A stretch of DNA of 64,000 bases from Streptomyces iranensis (lineage in GTDB: Bacteria > Actinomycetota > Actinomycetes > Streptomycetales > Streptomycetaceae), in assembly GCF_017874715.1 (NCBI RefSeq), contig NZ_JAGGLR010000003.1, positions 62,001 through 126,000 of the forward strand, written 5' to 3'. The notes beneath the pieces are model-generated. The model saw only the letters and a list, made by a program, of their open reading frames with translations, ran no database searches and was not told the origin of the DNA. The stretch's first letter is position 1. Each line of letters opens with the position of its first letter. Both the position numbers and the translations under genes were made by a program. This document shows positions 7,780 to 16,400 of this stretch, one piece after another.

Positions 7780-8304
7780 ATGGCTGAGTTCCAGGTCAAC
7801 GCCCATCGCTTCGACCCGTACAAGAACTTCAAGTTTCTGGTCCTCTGGGACGGCCGTACGGTCGCGGGCATCAGCAAGATCAGTCCGCTCAAGCGCACCA
7901 CCGAGGTCGTCAAACACCGCAACGGCGGTGACCCCAGCTCGCCCCGCAAGTCCCCGGGCCGGTCCGAGTTCGAGGGGATCACCCTGGAGCGCGGCGTCAC
8001 CCACGACCCCGAGTTCGACCGCTGGGCCAACAAGGTCTGGCAGGTCGGCGCGGGGCTCGGCGCCGAGGTCTCGCTCGCCGACTTCCGCAAGGACATCGTC
8101 ATCCAGGTCCTCAACGAGGCGGGCCAGGTGGCCGTCTCGCACAAGCTCTACCGGACCTGGCCGAGCGAGTACCAGGTGCTCGGCGAGCTGGACGCCAACG
8201 CCAACGCGGTAGCGATCCAGAGCCTGAAGCTGGAGTGCGAGGGCTGGGAGCGGGACTACGAGGTGGCGGAGCCGGAAGAGCCCTCGTTCACGCACCCCGC
8301 GTAG
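7780..8304 (+). CDS. cis1: eCIS inner tube protein
   Basis: Encodes 174 residues of the T4-gp19/Afp1-like tail tube family. Recognisable parts are FQVNAHRFDPYKNFKFLVLW near the start, VAGISKISPLKRTTEVVKHR, then FEGITLERGVTHDPEF and the C-terminal strand IQSLKLECEGWERDYE. Hexameric rings of this protein stack to form the tube that carries cargo inside the sheath. The ATG at 7780 is five bases after AGGA; the GTG at 7777 would add one Met. A single tube gene is present, unlike Afp-type clusters with several paralogues. Confidence 0.96.
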   Translation: MAEFQVNAHRFDPYKNFKFLVLWDGRTVAGISKISPLKRTTEVVKHRNGGDPSSPRKSPGRSEFEGITLERGVTHDPEFDRWANKVWQVGAGLGAEVSLADFRKDIVIQVLNEAGQVAVSHKLYRTWPSEYQVLGELDANANAVAIQSLKLECEGWERDYEVAEPEEPSFTHPA

Positions 8305-8377
8305 GCGGGGGACCGGGGGACGGCGACGGTCACGGGTACGGGGAACGGCACGGTACGGGGAGTGGACGGCCTGAGAG

Positions 8378-9322
8378 ATGGGGAACACGGGGCCCGCGGA
8401 ACTGCTGGCCATCTGGGAGGCGGGGCTGGCGCACCACGGCCCCGGCCGCGCCCTGCTGCTGCACCGGGCGGCCCGCCCGGAGACCGCGGCGGACGAACTG
8501 CTGTCGCTGCCGGTGGGCGAGCGCGAGGCGGATCTGTACGCCCTGCGGCGCGCGCTCTTCGGCGAGCGGATGCAGATCCGGGCCGAGTGCGGTGCGTGCG
8601 GCGAGGCCATGGAGTTCGACCTCGACGCACGCGACCTGGGCGTGCGCTCGGGGGAGCAGGACGGCCCGCTCCGGGTGGAGGAGGGCGAGTGGACGGTCGA
8701 GTTCCGGCTGCCCACCGTCGCCGACGTGGAGGCCGCCGCGCAGGCGGCGGCCGAAGCGGACGGGCCCTTGGGCGCGGACGGGAACGTGGGCGAGGGCGTC
8801 GGCGAGGGCCAGGGCGAGGGCGCGGACGGGAACGTGGCCTCGGGCGAGGTCGAGGGCGCGGACGGGAACGTGGACTCGGGCGCGGACGGGAACCTGGACT
8901 CGGCCTCGGGCTCGCCCGGCGGCGAGGCCGAGCGAGAGCCCACCGCCGCCGCCCGCGCCCGCCGGGCCCTGCTCGTCCGCTGCATCGTCTCCGTGCACCG
9001 TTCGGGGCGGCCCGTCCCCGCCGACCGCCTCCCCGCGGCCGAACTGCCGGAGCCGGTGCAGCGGCGCCTCGCCGAGGCCGCCGAACGCGCCGACCCGGCG
9101 GTCGATGTGACGCTCAACGTCGCCTGCCCCGAATGCGGCGAGGCGACCCGGGCCGAGCTGGATATCGCCTCCTACCTGTGGGCCGAACTCGACCACTGGG
9201 CACGGGACCTGCTCCTCGACGTCCACCTGCTCGCCACCGCATACGGCTGGAGCGAGCCTCAGATCCTGGCGCTCAGCCCGCTGCGGCGCCGCTACTACCT
9301 GGAGCTCTGCGCAGATGGCTGA
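8378..9322 (+). CDS. eCIS baseplate-associated zinc protein (T4 gp26-like)
   Basis: Encodes 314 residues. Two CxxC pairs, CGACGE (~residues 71-76) and CPECGE (~251-256), look like a split zinc ribbon. The C-terminal segment (WARDLLLDVHLLATAYGWSE ... LSPLRRRYYLELC) is shared with the T4 gp26/gp51-like baseplate proteins found in many actinobacterial eCIS clusters. Between the two pairs is an acidic, glycine-rich insert of ~45 residues with four GADGN(V/L) repeats. No strong ribosome site precedes the ATG. Its last 8 bases overlap the next gene, so the two are probably coupled. The role in assembly is inferred from family and context. Confidence 0.82.
   Translation: MGNTGPAELLAIWEAGLAHHGPGRALLLHRAARPETAADELLSLPVGEREADLYALRRALFGERMQIRAECGACGEAMEFDLDARDLGVRSGEQDGPLRVEEGEWTVEFRLPTVADVEAAAQAAAEADGPLGADGNVGEGVGEGQGEGADGNVASGEVEGADGNVDSGADGNLDSASGSPGGEAEREPTAAARARRALLVRCIVSVHRSGRPVPADRLPAAELPEPVQRRLAEAAERADPAVDVTLNVACPECGEATRAELDIASYLWAELDHWARDLLLDVHLLATAYGWSEPQILALSPLRRRYYLELCADG
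8770..8897. repeat. 20-bp repeat in multiples of 12 bp inside the gp26-like gene
   Basis: GGGCGCGGACGGGAACGTGG occurs at 8770, 8818 and 8854, and with one change at 8878. Spacings of 48, 36 and 24 bp are all multiples of 12, and the intervening DNA is built of GGCGAG-type hexamers. It keeps frame and encodes the acidic glycine-rich insert. Such DNA is prone to length change by slippage. Confidence 0.8.
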
Positions 9323-10064
9323 CTACTTCGACCGGCTGCTCGCGCGGCACGCCCCCGTCCCCGTCCCCGTACCCGGGTCGGCGGCGGGCGGCGGCGTCGG
9401 CGACCGCCCGGTCCGGGTACGGCCGCGGCTGCCCGGCCCGTACGAGCGGATCGAGGCGCTGCGGGGGGAGTCGCCGCTGCCGGAGGAGCCCGCGCCCGCC
9501 CGGGTGTCCCCGCCCCCGGCGACCGACCGCCACCAGGAGGTGGTCCGGCACGACCGCGAGCTCAGGACCGACCGGCACACCGTCGTACGTGCCGAGCCCA
9601 CACCGTACGAGGACGTGGAGCGGCACGCCGAACCCCCGTCCCCGGCACCGCTGTTGCTTCCCAGCACACAGATCACCGCCGGACCGAGCCTGGCCGCCCC
9701 CGACGCCCCCGCCGCCCGGTGGGGCGCCACGGCGTCCCCGGCACCCGACGCCACACCAGCTGCCGTCAGGCCCTCGACCGGCTTGCCGTCCCCGGACGGG
9801 TGGTCCGCGGTGGCCGCCGCGCCGCCGGCGCCCCGCGTGGCCGACCCCGCCCTGGGCCGCGAGGCCGCGCGCCTCCCCGCCGGGCGGCGCCGCGCCCGGC
9901 CCGCCCAGCGCACGGTGCACGTCCAGATCGGGCGGCTGGAGGTCACCGCCGCCGCCCCGCCCGGCGCCGACCGCACCACGGGCGCCCGCGCCGGAACGAC
10001 CGGACGGCGCGCGCCCGCGCTGAGCCTGGAGGACTACCTGGCACGCGGCGAGAGGAGGGACTGA
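9315..10064 (+). CDS. eCIS-associated Pro/Ala-rich protein
   Basis: Encodes 249 residues, starting inside the previous gene (8-base overlap). Most of the sequence is Pro/Ala/Arg-rich and probably disordered. The two ends are conserved-looking: MADYFDRLLARHAP at the start, and near the C-terminus a strand HVQIGRLEVTAAAPP followed by LSLEDYLARGERRD. A short beta segment of the form V-x-I-G-R-L-E-V recurs in proteins at this position in actinobacterial eCIS loci. The function is unknown; a baseplate or cap adaptor is possible. Context makes it a real cluster member. Confidence 0.75.
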   Translation: MADYFDRLLARHAPVPVPVPGSAAGGGVGDRPVRVRPRLPGPYERIEALRGESPLPEEPAPARVSPPPATDRHQEVVRHDRELRTDRHTVVRAEPTPYEDVERHAEPPSPAPLLLPSTQITAGPSLAAPDAPAARWGATASPAPDATPAAVRPSTGLPSPDGWSAVAAAPPAPRVADPALGREAARLPAGRRRARPAQRTVHVQIGRLEVTAAAPPGADRTTGARAGTTGRRAPALSLEDYLARGERRD

Positions 10065-10068
10065 CACC

Positions 10069-10944
10069 ATGAGCAACGGACTCGCCTTCGCGACCGTCAC
10101 CCAGGCCCTCGCACTGCTGATCGCGAACAATCTGCGGCCCGAGATCGACATCGCGGTCACGGTGGACACCCGGAGGCCCCCGGCGGAGCCGCCCACCGAA
10201 CCCACCATCAACATCTTCCTCTACCAGGTCACCCCGAACGCCTCGCTGCGCACCACCGACCTGCCCACCCGTGCCTCGGACGGCACCCTGCTCAAGCGAC
10301 CGGCCGCGGCCATGGATCTGCACTACCTGATCAGCGCGTACGGCGAGGAGTCCGAACTGGTCGGGCAACGCCTGATCGGCACCGTGGTACGCATCCTGCA
10401 CGAGATCCCGATGCTGCCGAAGGACGTGATCGAGGAGGCCGCCCGGCGTCCGTACCTGACGGGCAGCGATCTGGCCGACGCGGTGCAGCGGGTGCGCTTC
10501 ACTCCGACGCAGATGGACGTGGACGAGACCTCCAAGCTCTGGGGGATGCTCTACCAGACCCCGTATGTGCTGTCGGTCTGCTACCAGGGCTCGTTGGTGC
10601 TGATCGAGGGGCGCGAGCGCCCCGTCCCGGCGAAGCCGGTGGAGCGGTCCACGGTACGGGTACTGCCCTTCGGCGCCCCGGGAGCGCCGGAGCCACCCAC
10701 CCTGCCGGGGGCGGAACGACCCGAGGAACCCGCCGAGACGGAGGCGTCTACTGAGGCGTCTACGGAGGTGTCGACGGAGGCCGAGACCCCGTCGCCCGTC
10801 CGGCCCGCCAAGAAGCGCCCCGCCGCCGCGAAGACGGCCGCTGCAAAGACCGCCAAAGCCGCCAAGTCCGCCGTCTCGCCCGCCCGTACCCGCAAGTCCA
10901 CGCCCCGGCGCCGCGGCGGCCGCTCCGAGGACACGGAGAGCTGA
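10069..10944 (+). CDS. cis16: eCIS cap/terminator protein, DUF4255 (Pvc16-like)
   Basis: Encodes 291 residues. The N-terminal ~190 (VTQALALLIANNLRPEID ... INIFLYQVTPNASLRTTDLP ... DLHYLISAYGEESELVGQRL) are the DUF4255/Pvc16 N-terminal domain, which caps the distal end of eCIS tails. After ~200 the chain turns acidic with Glu/Thr repeats. It ends in about 45 strongly basic Lys/Ala/Pro/Arg residues (KKRPAAAKTAAAKTAKAAK), like the tail of histone H1 or actinobacterial HupS. That tail is not needed for capping in the usual family members. GGAGGG precedes the ATG. Confidence 0.92.
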   Translation: MSNGLAFATVTQALALLIANNLRPEIDIAVTVDTRRPPAEPPTEPTINIFLYQVTPNASLRTTDLPTRASDGTLLKRPAAAMDLHYLISAYGEESELVGQRLIGTVVRILHEIPMLPKDVIEEAARRPYLTGSDLADAVQRVRFTPTQMDVDETSKLWGMLYQTPYVLSVCYQGSLVLIEGRERPVPAKPVERSTVRVLPFGAPGAPEPPTLPGAERPEEPAETEASTEASTEVSTEAETPSPVRPAKKRPAAAKTAAAKTAKAAKSAVSPARTRKSTPRRRGGRSEDTES

Positions 10945-10979
10945 GGCACACGGTGGGGCGGAAGGGGGCGGACGACACC

Positions 10980-13157
10980 ATGGGCACGAGAGACGGCCGC
11001 GCATCGGCGGCCAGCGAGGCCAGTGCCAGCGCGGACGCCAGCGCGGACGCCATCGTGGCCGAGGACGGGCAGGCCCTGGCCGCCGCCGTCCAGGCCGTAC
11101 TGGCCCGCGTCGACGCCCATGCGCGCCGCGCCACCGCCAACGGCTCCCGGCCCGGCGCCTCCGCACCCCGCGATACCGCCACCGTGGACGCGCCCGACAC
11201 CCCCGACACCGCCGCCCAGCCGCCCCACACCGAAGCTCACGAGCAACACCACACCCACACCACCGCTCACGCTCACCCCGCCCCGAAGGCGATCCCCGGC
11301 CCCGCCACGCTCGACGCGCTCGTGGCCTGTTTCGGCCTCAGCGCCTTCGAGCGCCAGCTGGTTCTGCTGGCGGCGGCCGCCGAGCTGGACCCCACCGCCG
11401 CCGCGCGGTGTGCCGCCGCCAGCGGTGATCCGGCCCGTGCGTACCCCACCTTCTCGCTCGCACTCGCCGCGCTCGACGAGCCGCACTGGAGCGCCCTCAC
11501 CCCCGTGTCCCCGCTCCGCCGCTGGCGGCTCATGGACCTCGACGACGAGACCCGGCTCACCACCTCCCGCCTCCGGATCGACGAGCGCATCCTGCACTTC
11601 CTGGCCGGATCGCCCTACCTCGACGCCCGGCTGCACGGACTGCTGCGCCGTGCGCAGCCCCCGCGGACCCTGCCCCCCTCGTACGAACGGGCGGCGGACC
11701 GGGTGGCCGCGGGCTGGAACGAGTCCCGTCCGGAGGCCCCGCTGCGGGTGGAGCTCGTCGGCGGCGACCTGACCACCCGTACGGACATCGCCGCCGCGGC
11801 CGCCCGCCGCACGGGGCTCGCGCTGTACGTCATGGCCTCGGACGACGTTCCCACCGCCGCGGCCGAACGCGACCGCCTCGCCCGGCTCTGGCAGCGCGAG
11901 GCCGTGCTGCTGCCCGCGGCGCTCCTGCTGGAGGCCGGTGAGATGGACCGGGAGCAGACCGCCGCCACGGACGCGTTCATCGACGACGCCGCCGTGCCCC
12001 TCGTCGTCTCCAGCGAGGACCCGCGCCGGACCGGCCGCCCGCGTGGCGAGCGCGTCGCCGTGCCGGGGCTGGACGACAGTGAACAACTCGCTCTCTGGGC
12101 GGACGCCTTCGCCGATATCCCGCGGATCGAGGAGGCCCATCTGCGGTCGCTGGTCGCCCAGTTCCAGCTGCCGCCGCACATCATCCGCTCCGCGGCCGCC
12201 GCCGTACGCCGTGACCTCCCCGACACGGGCACGGACTCGGGCACGGACTCGGACTCGGGCGCGGGCGCGGGCGCGGACTCGGGCATGGACGCACTCGACC
12301 CCACCGAACTCGCCTGGCGCGCCGGGCTCATCGAGGCCCGCATCGGCCTGGACGAGCTGGGCCGGCGGATCGAACCCGAGGCCGCCTGGGACGATCTGGT
12401 GCTCGCCGACCACCAGGCGCGGATCCTGCGCGAGGTCGTCGCCCACGTACGGCAGCGCGCCACCGTCCACCAGGAGTGGGGCTTCGCCGCGACACTCCGC
12501 CGCGGCCTGGGCGTCACGGCCCTCTTCGCGGGCGGCTCCGGCACCGGCAAGACCCTCGCCGCCGAGGTGATGGCCAACGAACTGGGCCTGGACCTCTTCA
12601 TCATCGACCTCTCCCAGGTGGTCAGCAAATACATCGGCGAGACCGAGAAGAACCTGCGCAAGGTCTTCGACGCAGCCGAGCGCGGTGGCGCACTGCTGCT
12701 CTTCGACGAGGCGGACGCGCTGTTCGGCAAGCGCAGCGAGGTCAAGGACAGCCACGACCGGTACGCCAACCTGGAGGTCAGCTATCTGCTGATGCGCATG
12801 GAGGCGTACCGGGGCCTGGCCATCCTCACCACCAACATGAAGAAGGCCCTCGACCCGGCCTTCATGCGCCGGATCCGCTTCGTCGTGGACTTCCCCTTCC
12901 CCGGCGAGAGCGAGCGCGCCGAGATCTGGCGCCGGGTGCTCCCCGCGCGGGCGCCGACGAAGGACATCGACCCCGAACGCCTCGCCCAACTCACCGTGGC
13001 GGGCGGCTCGATCCGCAACATCGCGCTCTCCGGCGCCTTCCTCGCCGCCGAGGAGGGCGACCGCCTCCAGATGCGCCACATGCTGGCGGCGGCGCGCACC
13101 GAGTACCAGAAGCTGGACCGTTCGCTCACACCCTCGGAGGTCACCGGATGGGTCTGA
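10980..13157 (+). CDS. cis15: eCIS AAA+ ATPase (Pvc15-like)
   Basis: Encodes 725 residues from the ATG at 10980 (GAAGGGGG upstream); a GTG at 10953 is the alternative. The C-terminal AAA+ module has Walker A GGSGTGKT (~518-525), Walker B LLLFDEADALFG with D576-E577, and a second-region motif LTTNMKKALDPAFMRRIRF including the arginine finger. The N-terminal 450 residues are a variable domain with a low-complexity stretch of Thr/Asp/Ser/Gly repeats (~420-440). In eCIS the ATPase helps assembly or effector loading in the cytoplasm. Its stop overlaps the next start by 10 bases. Confidence 0.95.
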   Translation: MGTRDGRASAASEASASADASADAIVAEDGQALAAAVQAVLARVDAHARRATANGSRPGASAPRDTATVDAPDTPDTAAQPPHTEAHEQHHTHTTAHAHPAPKAIPGPATLDALVACFGLSAFERQLVLLAAAAELDPTAAARCAAASGDPARAYPTFSLALAALDEPHWSALTPVSPLRRWRLMDLDDETRLTTSRLRIDERILHFLAGSPYLDARLHGLLRRAQPPRTLPPSYERAADRVAAGWNESRPEAPLRVELVGGDLTTRTDIAAAAARRTGLALYVMASDDVPTAAAERDRLARLWQREAVLLPAALLLEAGEMDREQTAATDAFIDDAAVPLVVSSEDPRRTGRPRGERVAVPGLDDSEQLALWADAFADIPRIEEAHLRSLVAQFQLPPHIIRSAAAAVRRDLPDTGTDSGTDSDSGAGAGADSGMDALDPTELAWRAGLIEARIGLDELGRRIEPEAAWDDLVLADHQARILREVVAHVRQRATVHQEWGFAATLRRGLGVTALFAGGSGTGKTLAAEVMANELGLDLFIIDLSQVVSKYIGETEKNLRKVFDAAERGGALLLFDEADALFGKRSEVKDSHDRYANLEVSYLLMRMEAYRGLAILTTNMKKALDPAFMRRIRFVVDFPFPGESERAEIWRRVLPARAPTKDIDPERLAQLTVAGGSIRNIALSGAFLAAEEGDRLQMRHMLAAARTEYQKLDRSLTPSEVTGWV

Positions 13158-13459
13158 ACGAACGGATGGGCCCGAACGAGCGGCCAAGCGCGGTCCAGGT
13201 GGACATCGGCGAGCTGACGCTGACCGGCTTCGGCGCCGGGCTCGACCCGGACCGGGTCTCGGCGGCGTTCCAGACCGAGCTGGCCCGGCTGGTGCGGGAG
13301 CGCGGCGTACCGCTGGCGGCGACCGGCGAGGGCACGGCGATCGAGGCCCTGTCCGGCCTGCCCCCGCTCCCCGCCACCACCTCCCCGGCCCGGCTGGGCG
13401 AGGCCCTGGCTCGGGCCGTGCACGCGGGCCTGTCCGGAAGGGGGCGGGAGGAGACATGA
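13148..13459 (+). CDS. Small eCIS-linked protein of unknown function
   Basis: Encodes 103 residues. The ATG lies inside the end of the ATPase gene, and the stop overlaps the effector start as ATGA, so all three are translationally coupled. The core VDIGELTLTGFGAGLDPDRV, followed by two amphipathic helices and LARAVHAGLSGR, looks like a small folded protein. Proteins of this type regularly sit between the ATPase and DUF4157 genes. A chaperone or adaptor for the effector is a reasonable guess from position only. Confidence 0.72.
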   Translation: MGLNERMGPNERPSAVQVDIGELTLTGFGAGLDPDRVSAAFQTELARLVRERGVPLAATGEGTAIEALSGLPPLPATTSPARLGEALARAVHAGLSGRGREET

Positions 13460-16400
13460 GCAACGCACCGTCCACCACCCAGGACGACCGCGCGTCCCAG
13501 TCCGCCAAGCGCCGCAAGCGCAAGGAGCGGACCGGCAAGGCCCGTACGCCCGAACCCAAGGACATCGTCAGCGGCGCCGGACAGCCCCTCGACCCGAGCG
13601 TCCGGCGCGACCTCGAAGAGCAGCTCGGCCACGACCTCGGCCAGGTCCGTCTGCACACCGACCGCGACGCGGGCCACCTCACCGAACTGCTGGGCGCAGA
13701 CGCGGTGGCGGTCGGCCAGGACGTCTTCTTCCGCGAGAACACCTACCGCCCCGGCACGACGGAGGGCCGCCGCCTCCTCGCCCACGAACTGCTCCACACC
13801 GTCCAGAACCCCCACGGCCTCGGCACCCTGCGCGCGGGCCGCGACCTGGGCGCGGTGAGCCTGCCCCAGGACGCGATGGAGCGCGAGGCGGAGGGTACGG
13901 CGCGGGAGCTGGCACGCGGCGGGCAGCCGGACACCGAGACGGAGCCGCGGACGTCCGCGACCCCGGGCTGGCTCCGCTACGCCACGGTCGACGCCGACCG
14001 CGACCGCATGGAGAAGCTCGACCCGGCGACCCTGGTCGACCGCCTCGCCAACAGCGTCGTCCGCTCCCTGCGCGGCGATCCGGAGGACCGCTCCAAGCGC
14101 ACCCGTACGCAGCTGGCGCGGATGCCGGACGAGGTGCAGGACGCCGTCCTCGACCGGCTGGAGAGCAGGCTCCTCAGCTCGGAGCACGAGCGGGTGCTCG
14201 ACTTCGTCGACGAGATCGAGGCGGACGACAACCTGGAGCAGGAGTCGCCGGCCGCCCCGGGCGTCGAGCCGGACCCGGTCGAGGAACTGCTGTTCGAGCG
14301 CGAGACGCGGCGGCGGAGGGCGGCGGAGCGCCGCGAGGAGGAGCAGCGCCCGGCGCCCGCGCCGGGTCCGGAGAAGGACGAGCCAGCGGGGGAGGGCGCG
14401 CCGGGCAGCACGCCGCGGAACGGCGGGGGCGCGCCCGAGAAGGCGGGCCGGGGCGGGAGCCAGGAGCAGCGGCCGGGCGCCGACGCGGAACGCGAGGGCG
14501 GAAGCCCTTCGCCGGATGGGAAGTCCGGGGGCGGGCAGCAGGACGGCGAGACGAAGGCCGAGAGCTCCGAGAAGGGCAAGGAAGGAAAGGAAGACAAGGA
14601 GGGCGAGGGGGAAGGGAAGGAAGGGCAGGAGCGGCAGGGCGTCGCGACGCCGAGCGAGGAGGAGTCGGCGGCCAAGAACCGTCCGGGCGCGGTCGATTCG
14701 CTCGTGGCGGGTCAGCAGCTGAAGCAGCAGGACAAGCGGGGCGCGGACAAGCCCACCGGTTCGCCGACGGTGTCCGGCAAGGACACCCTGTCGTCCGGCG
14801 CGTTCTCCACGCTCGACGGCGTGCGTGCCCAGGATCTGGACGTTCCGGAGGAGCGAGCCGAGGAGGATCCGTTCGGCTCCGGCAGCGACTCGGAGGTCGA
14901 GGTCGGGGGCGAGGAGAAGAGCGCCTGGGACATCAAGCTCCAGCCGGAGGACTTCCTGCCGGAGCAGGACCTCGACGTGTCCGGCATACCGACCGCGGAC
15001 ACGCTCGACGCCGCCTCGTCCGCCACCCCTCCCGCCCCGTCGTTTCCCGCCCCACCCGTGACCAAGGCCGACAAGGTGCAGGCCGAACGGGACGCGGAGG
15101 ACGCCGAGGACGAGTCGGAGGACGCCGAACCCGAGGAGGACGCCGCCGACTCGGCCGCCGACCCCGAGACCTCGGCGGCGGCGGACGACGGCGCGGCGGC
15201 CGCAGGCGACGGGCTTGACGGTCTCGCCGTGGAGCAGGCCGCCGAGAGCCGACCGGGACCGGCCGTGACACGCGACCCGAAGAGCGGCGCCGACCCCAAG
15301 GACGGGCCCGTCGTCGCCCAGACGACGGTGCAGGAGGCCGAGGGCAGGTCCGGGGACGGCAGCGAAGCCACGGAACAGGCCGCGAAGGAGGAGAAGGGCA
15401 CCTCCGCCGGGGGTGACGGGTCCGGCGGTGCGCAGGAGAAGGCGACCCAGCAGGCGGTGGGCGGTCAGGCGGCGCAGGAGCCCGCGGCCAAGGCGGAGCA
15501 GAAGAAGGCGGACGCGGCGCCTGCGGCCAGGAGCGAACCCACGGCGGACGCCAAGTCCCCCTCACCCGCGCGGGACACCCAGGTCACGGGCGGGTCCAAC
15601 GCGGATACGCCCGGCGAGGCGAGCAGCGGGGCGCAGAGCGAGCAGGGCGCGCCGGTGGAGCGTACGGAGTCTTCGGCGGCGGAGTCGGCGCCGTCCACCC
15701 CGGAACCCAAGAAGACCCCGGAACCCAAGAAGACCGCCGAGCCCAAGAAGACCGCCGAGCCCGAGCAGACCGCTCAGCCCGCGGCGCCCAAGTCGGCACC
15801 GACAGCCAAGGCATCACGCGGTGGCGGTGGCGGTGGATCCCGAGCCGGTGGTGGGGGAGGCGGTGGCGGCGGCAAGGCGTCCGCCCCCGCCAAGGGCAAG
15901 AAGAAGGACTCCGGACCGGCCCCGAACCTCTCCCAAGTGTCCCCGGAAGCGGGCCTGTCCACCGCCTCGAAGCTCAAGCCCCATGTGGCGCTGCAGGCCA
16001 TGACCGGTGTGAGCGGCTCGGTCGACCGCACCGTCGGCGACGAACACCAGGCCCTCGCCGCCGCCCCGCCCTCGATGCAGCGCCCGGCGGGTGCCCCGCA
16101 GACCCTCCATGGCAAGCCGAAAACCGATGCCCCGGCCCAGTACTCGCAGGATCCGGCCCAGAAGTCCGAGGCGCCGGAGAAGGAAGACGCCAAGGTCGCG
16201 GGCGCCAAGGAGCCCGAGGGCCAGATCGAGGCGGAGAAGGCCGAGGAGCCCGACGGCTGGGACACCTTCAAGATGGCCCTGGGCTTCATCGGCGGCAAGA
16301 TCGTGAACGGGGTCGCGAGCCTCTTCGGCGCCGACAAGCCCGTGGTGGACCCGCAGGCGCTGGCCGCGAAGTTCGCCGGGCTGCCGACCAAGGACGAAGC

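Noticed and set aside
10581..13742. 1053-codon minus-strand frame across the ATPase and effector start
   Set aside because: Antisense shadow; the plus strand encodes Walker motifs and DUF4157.
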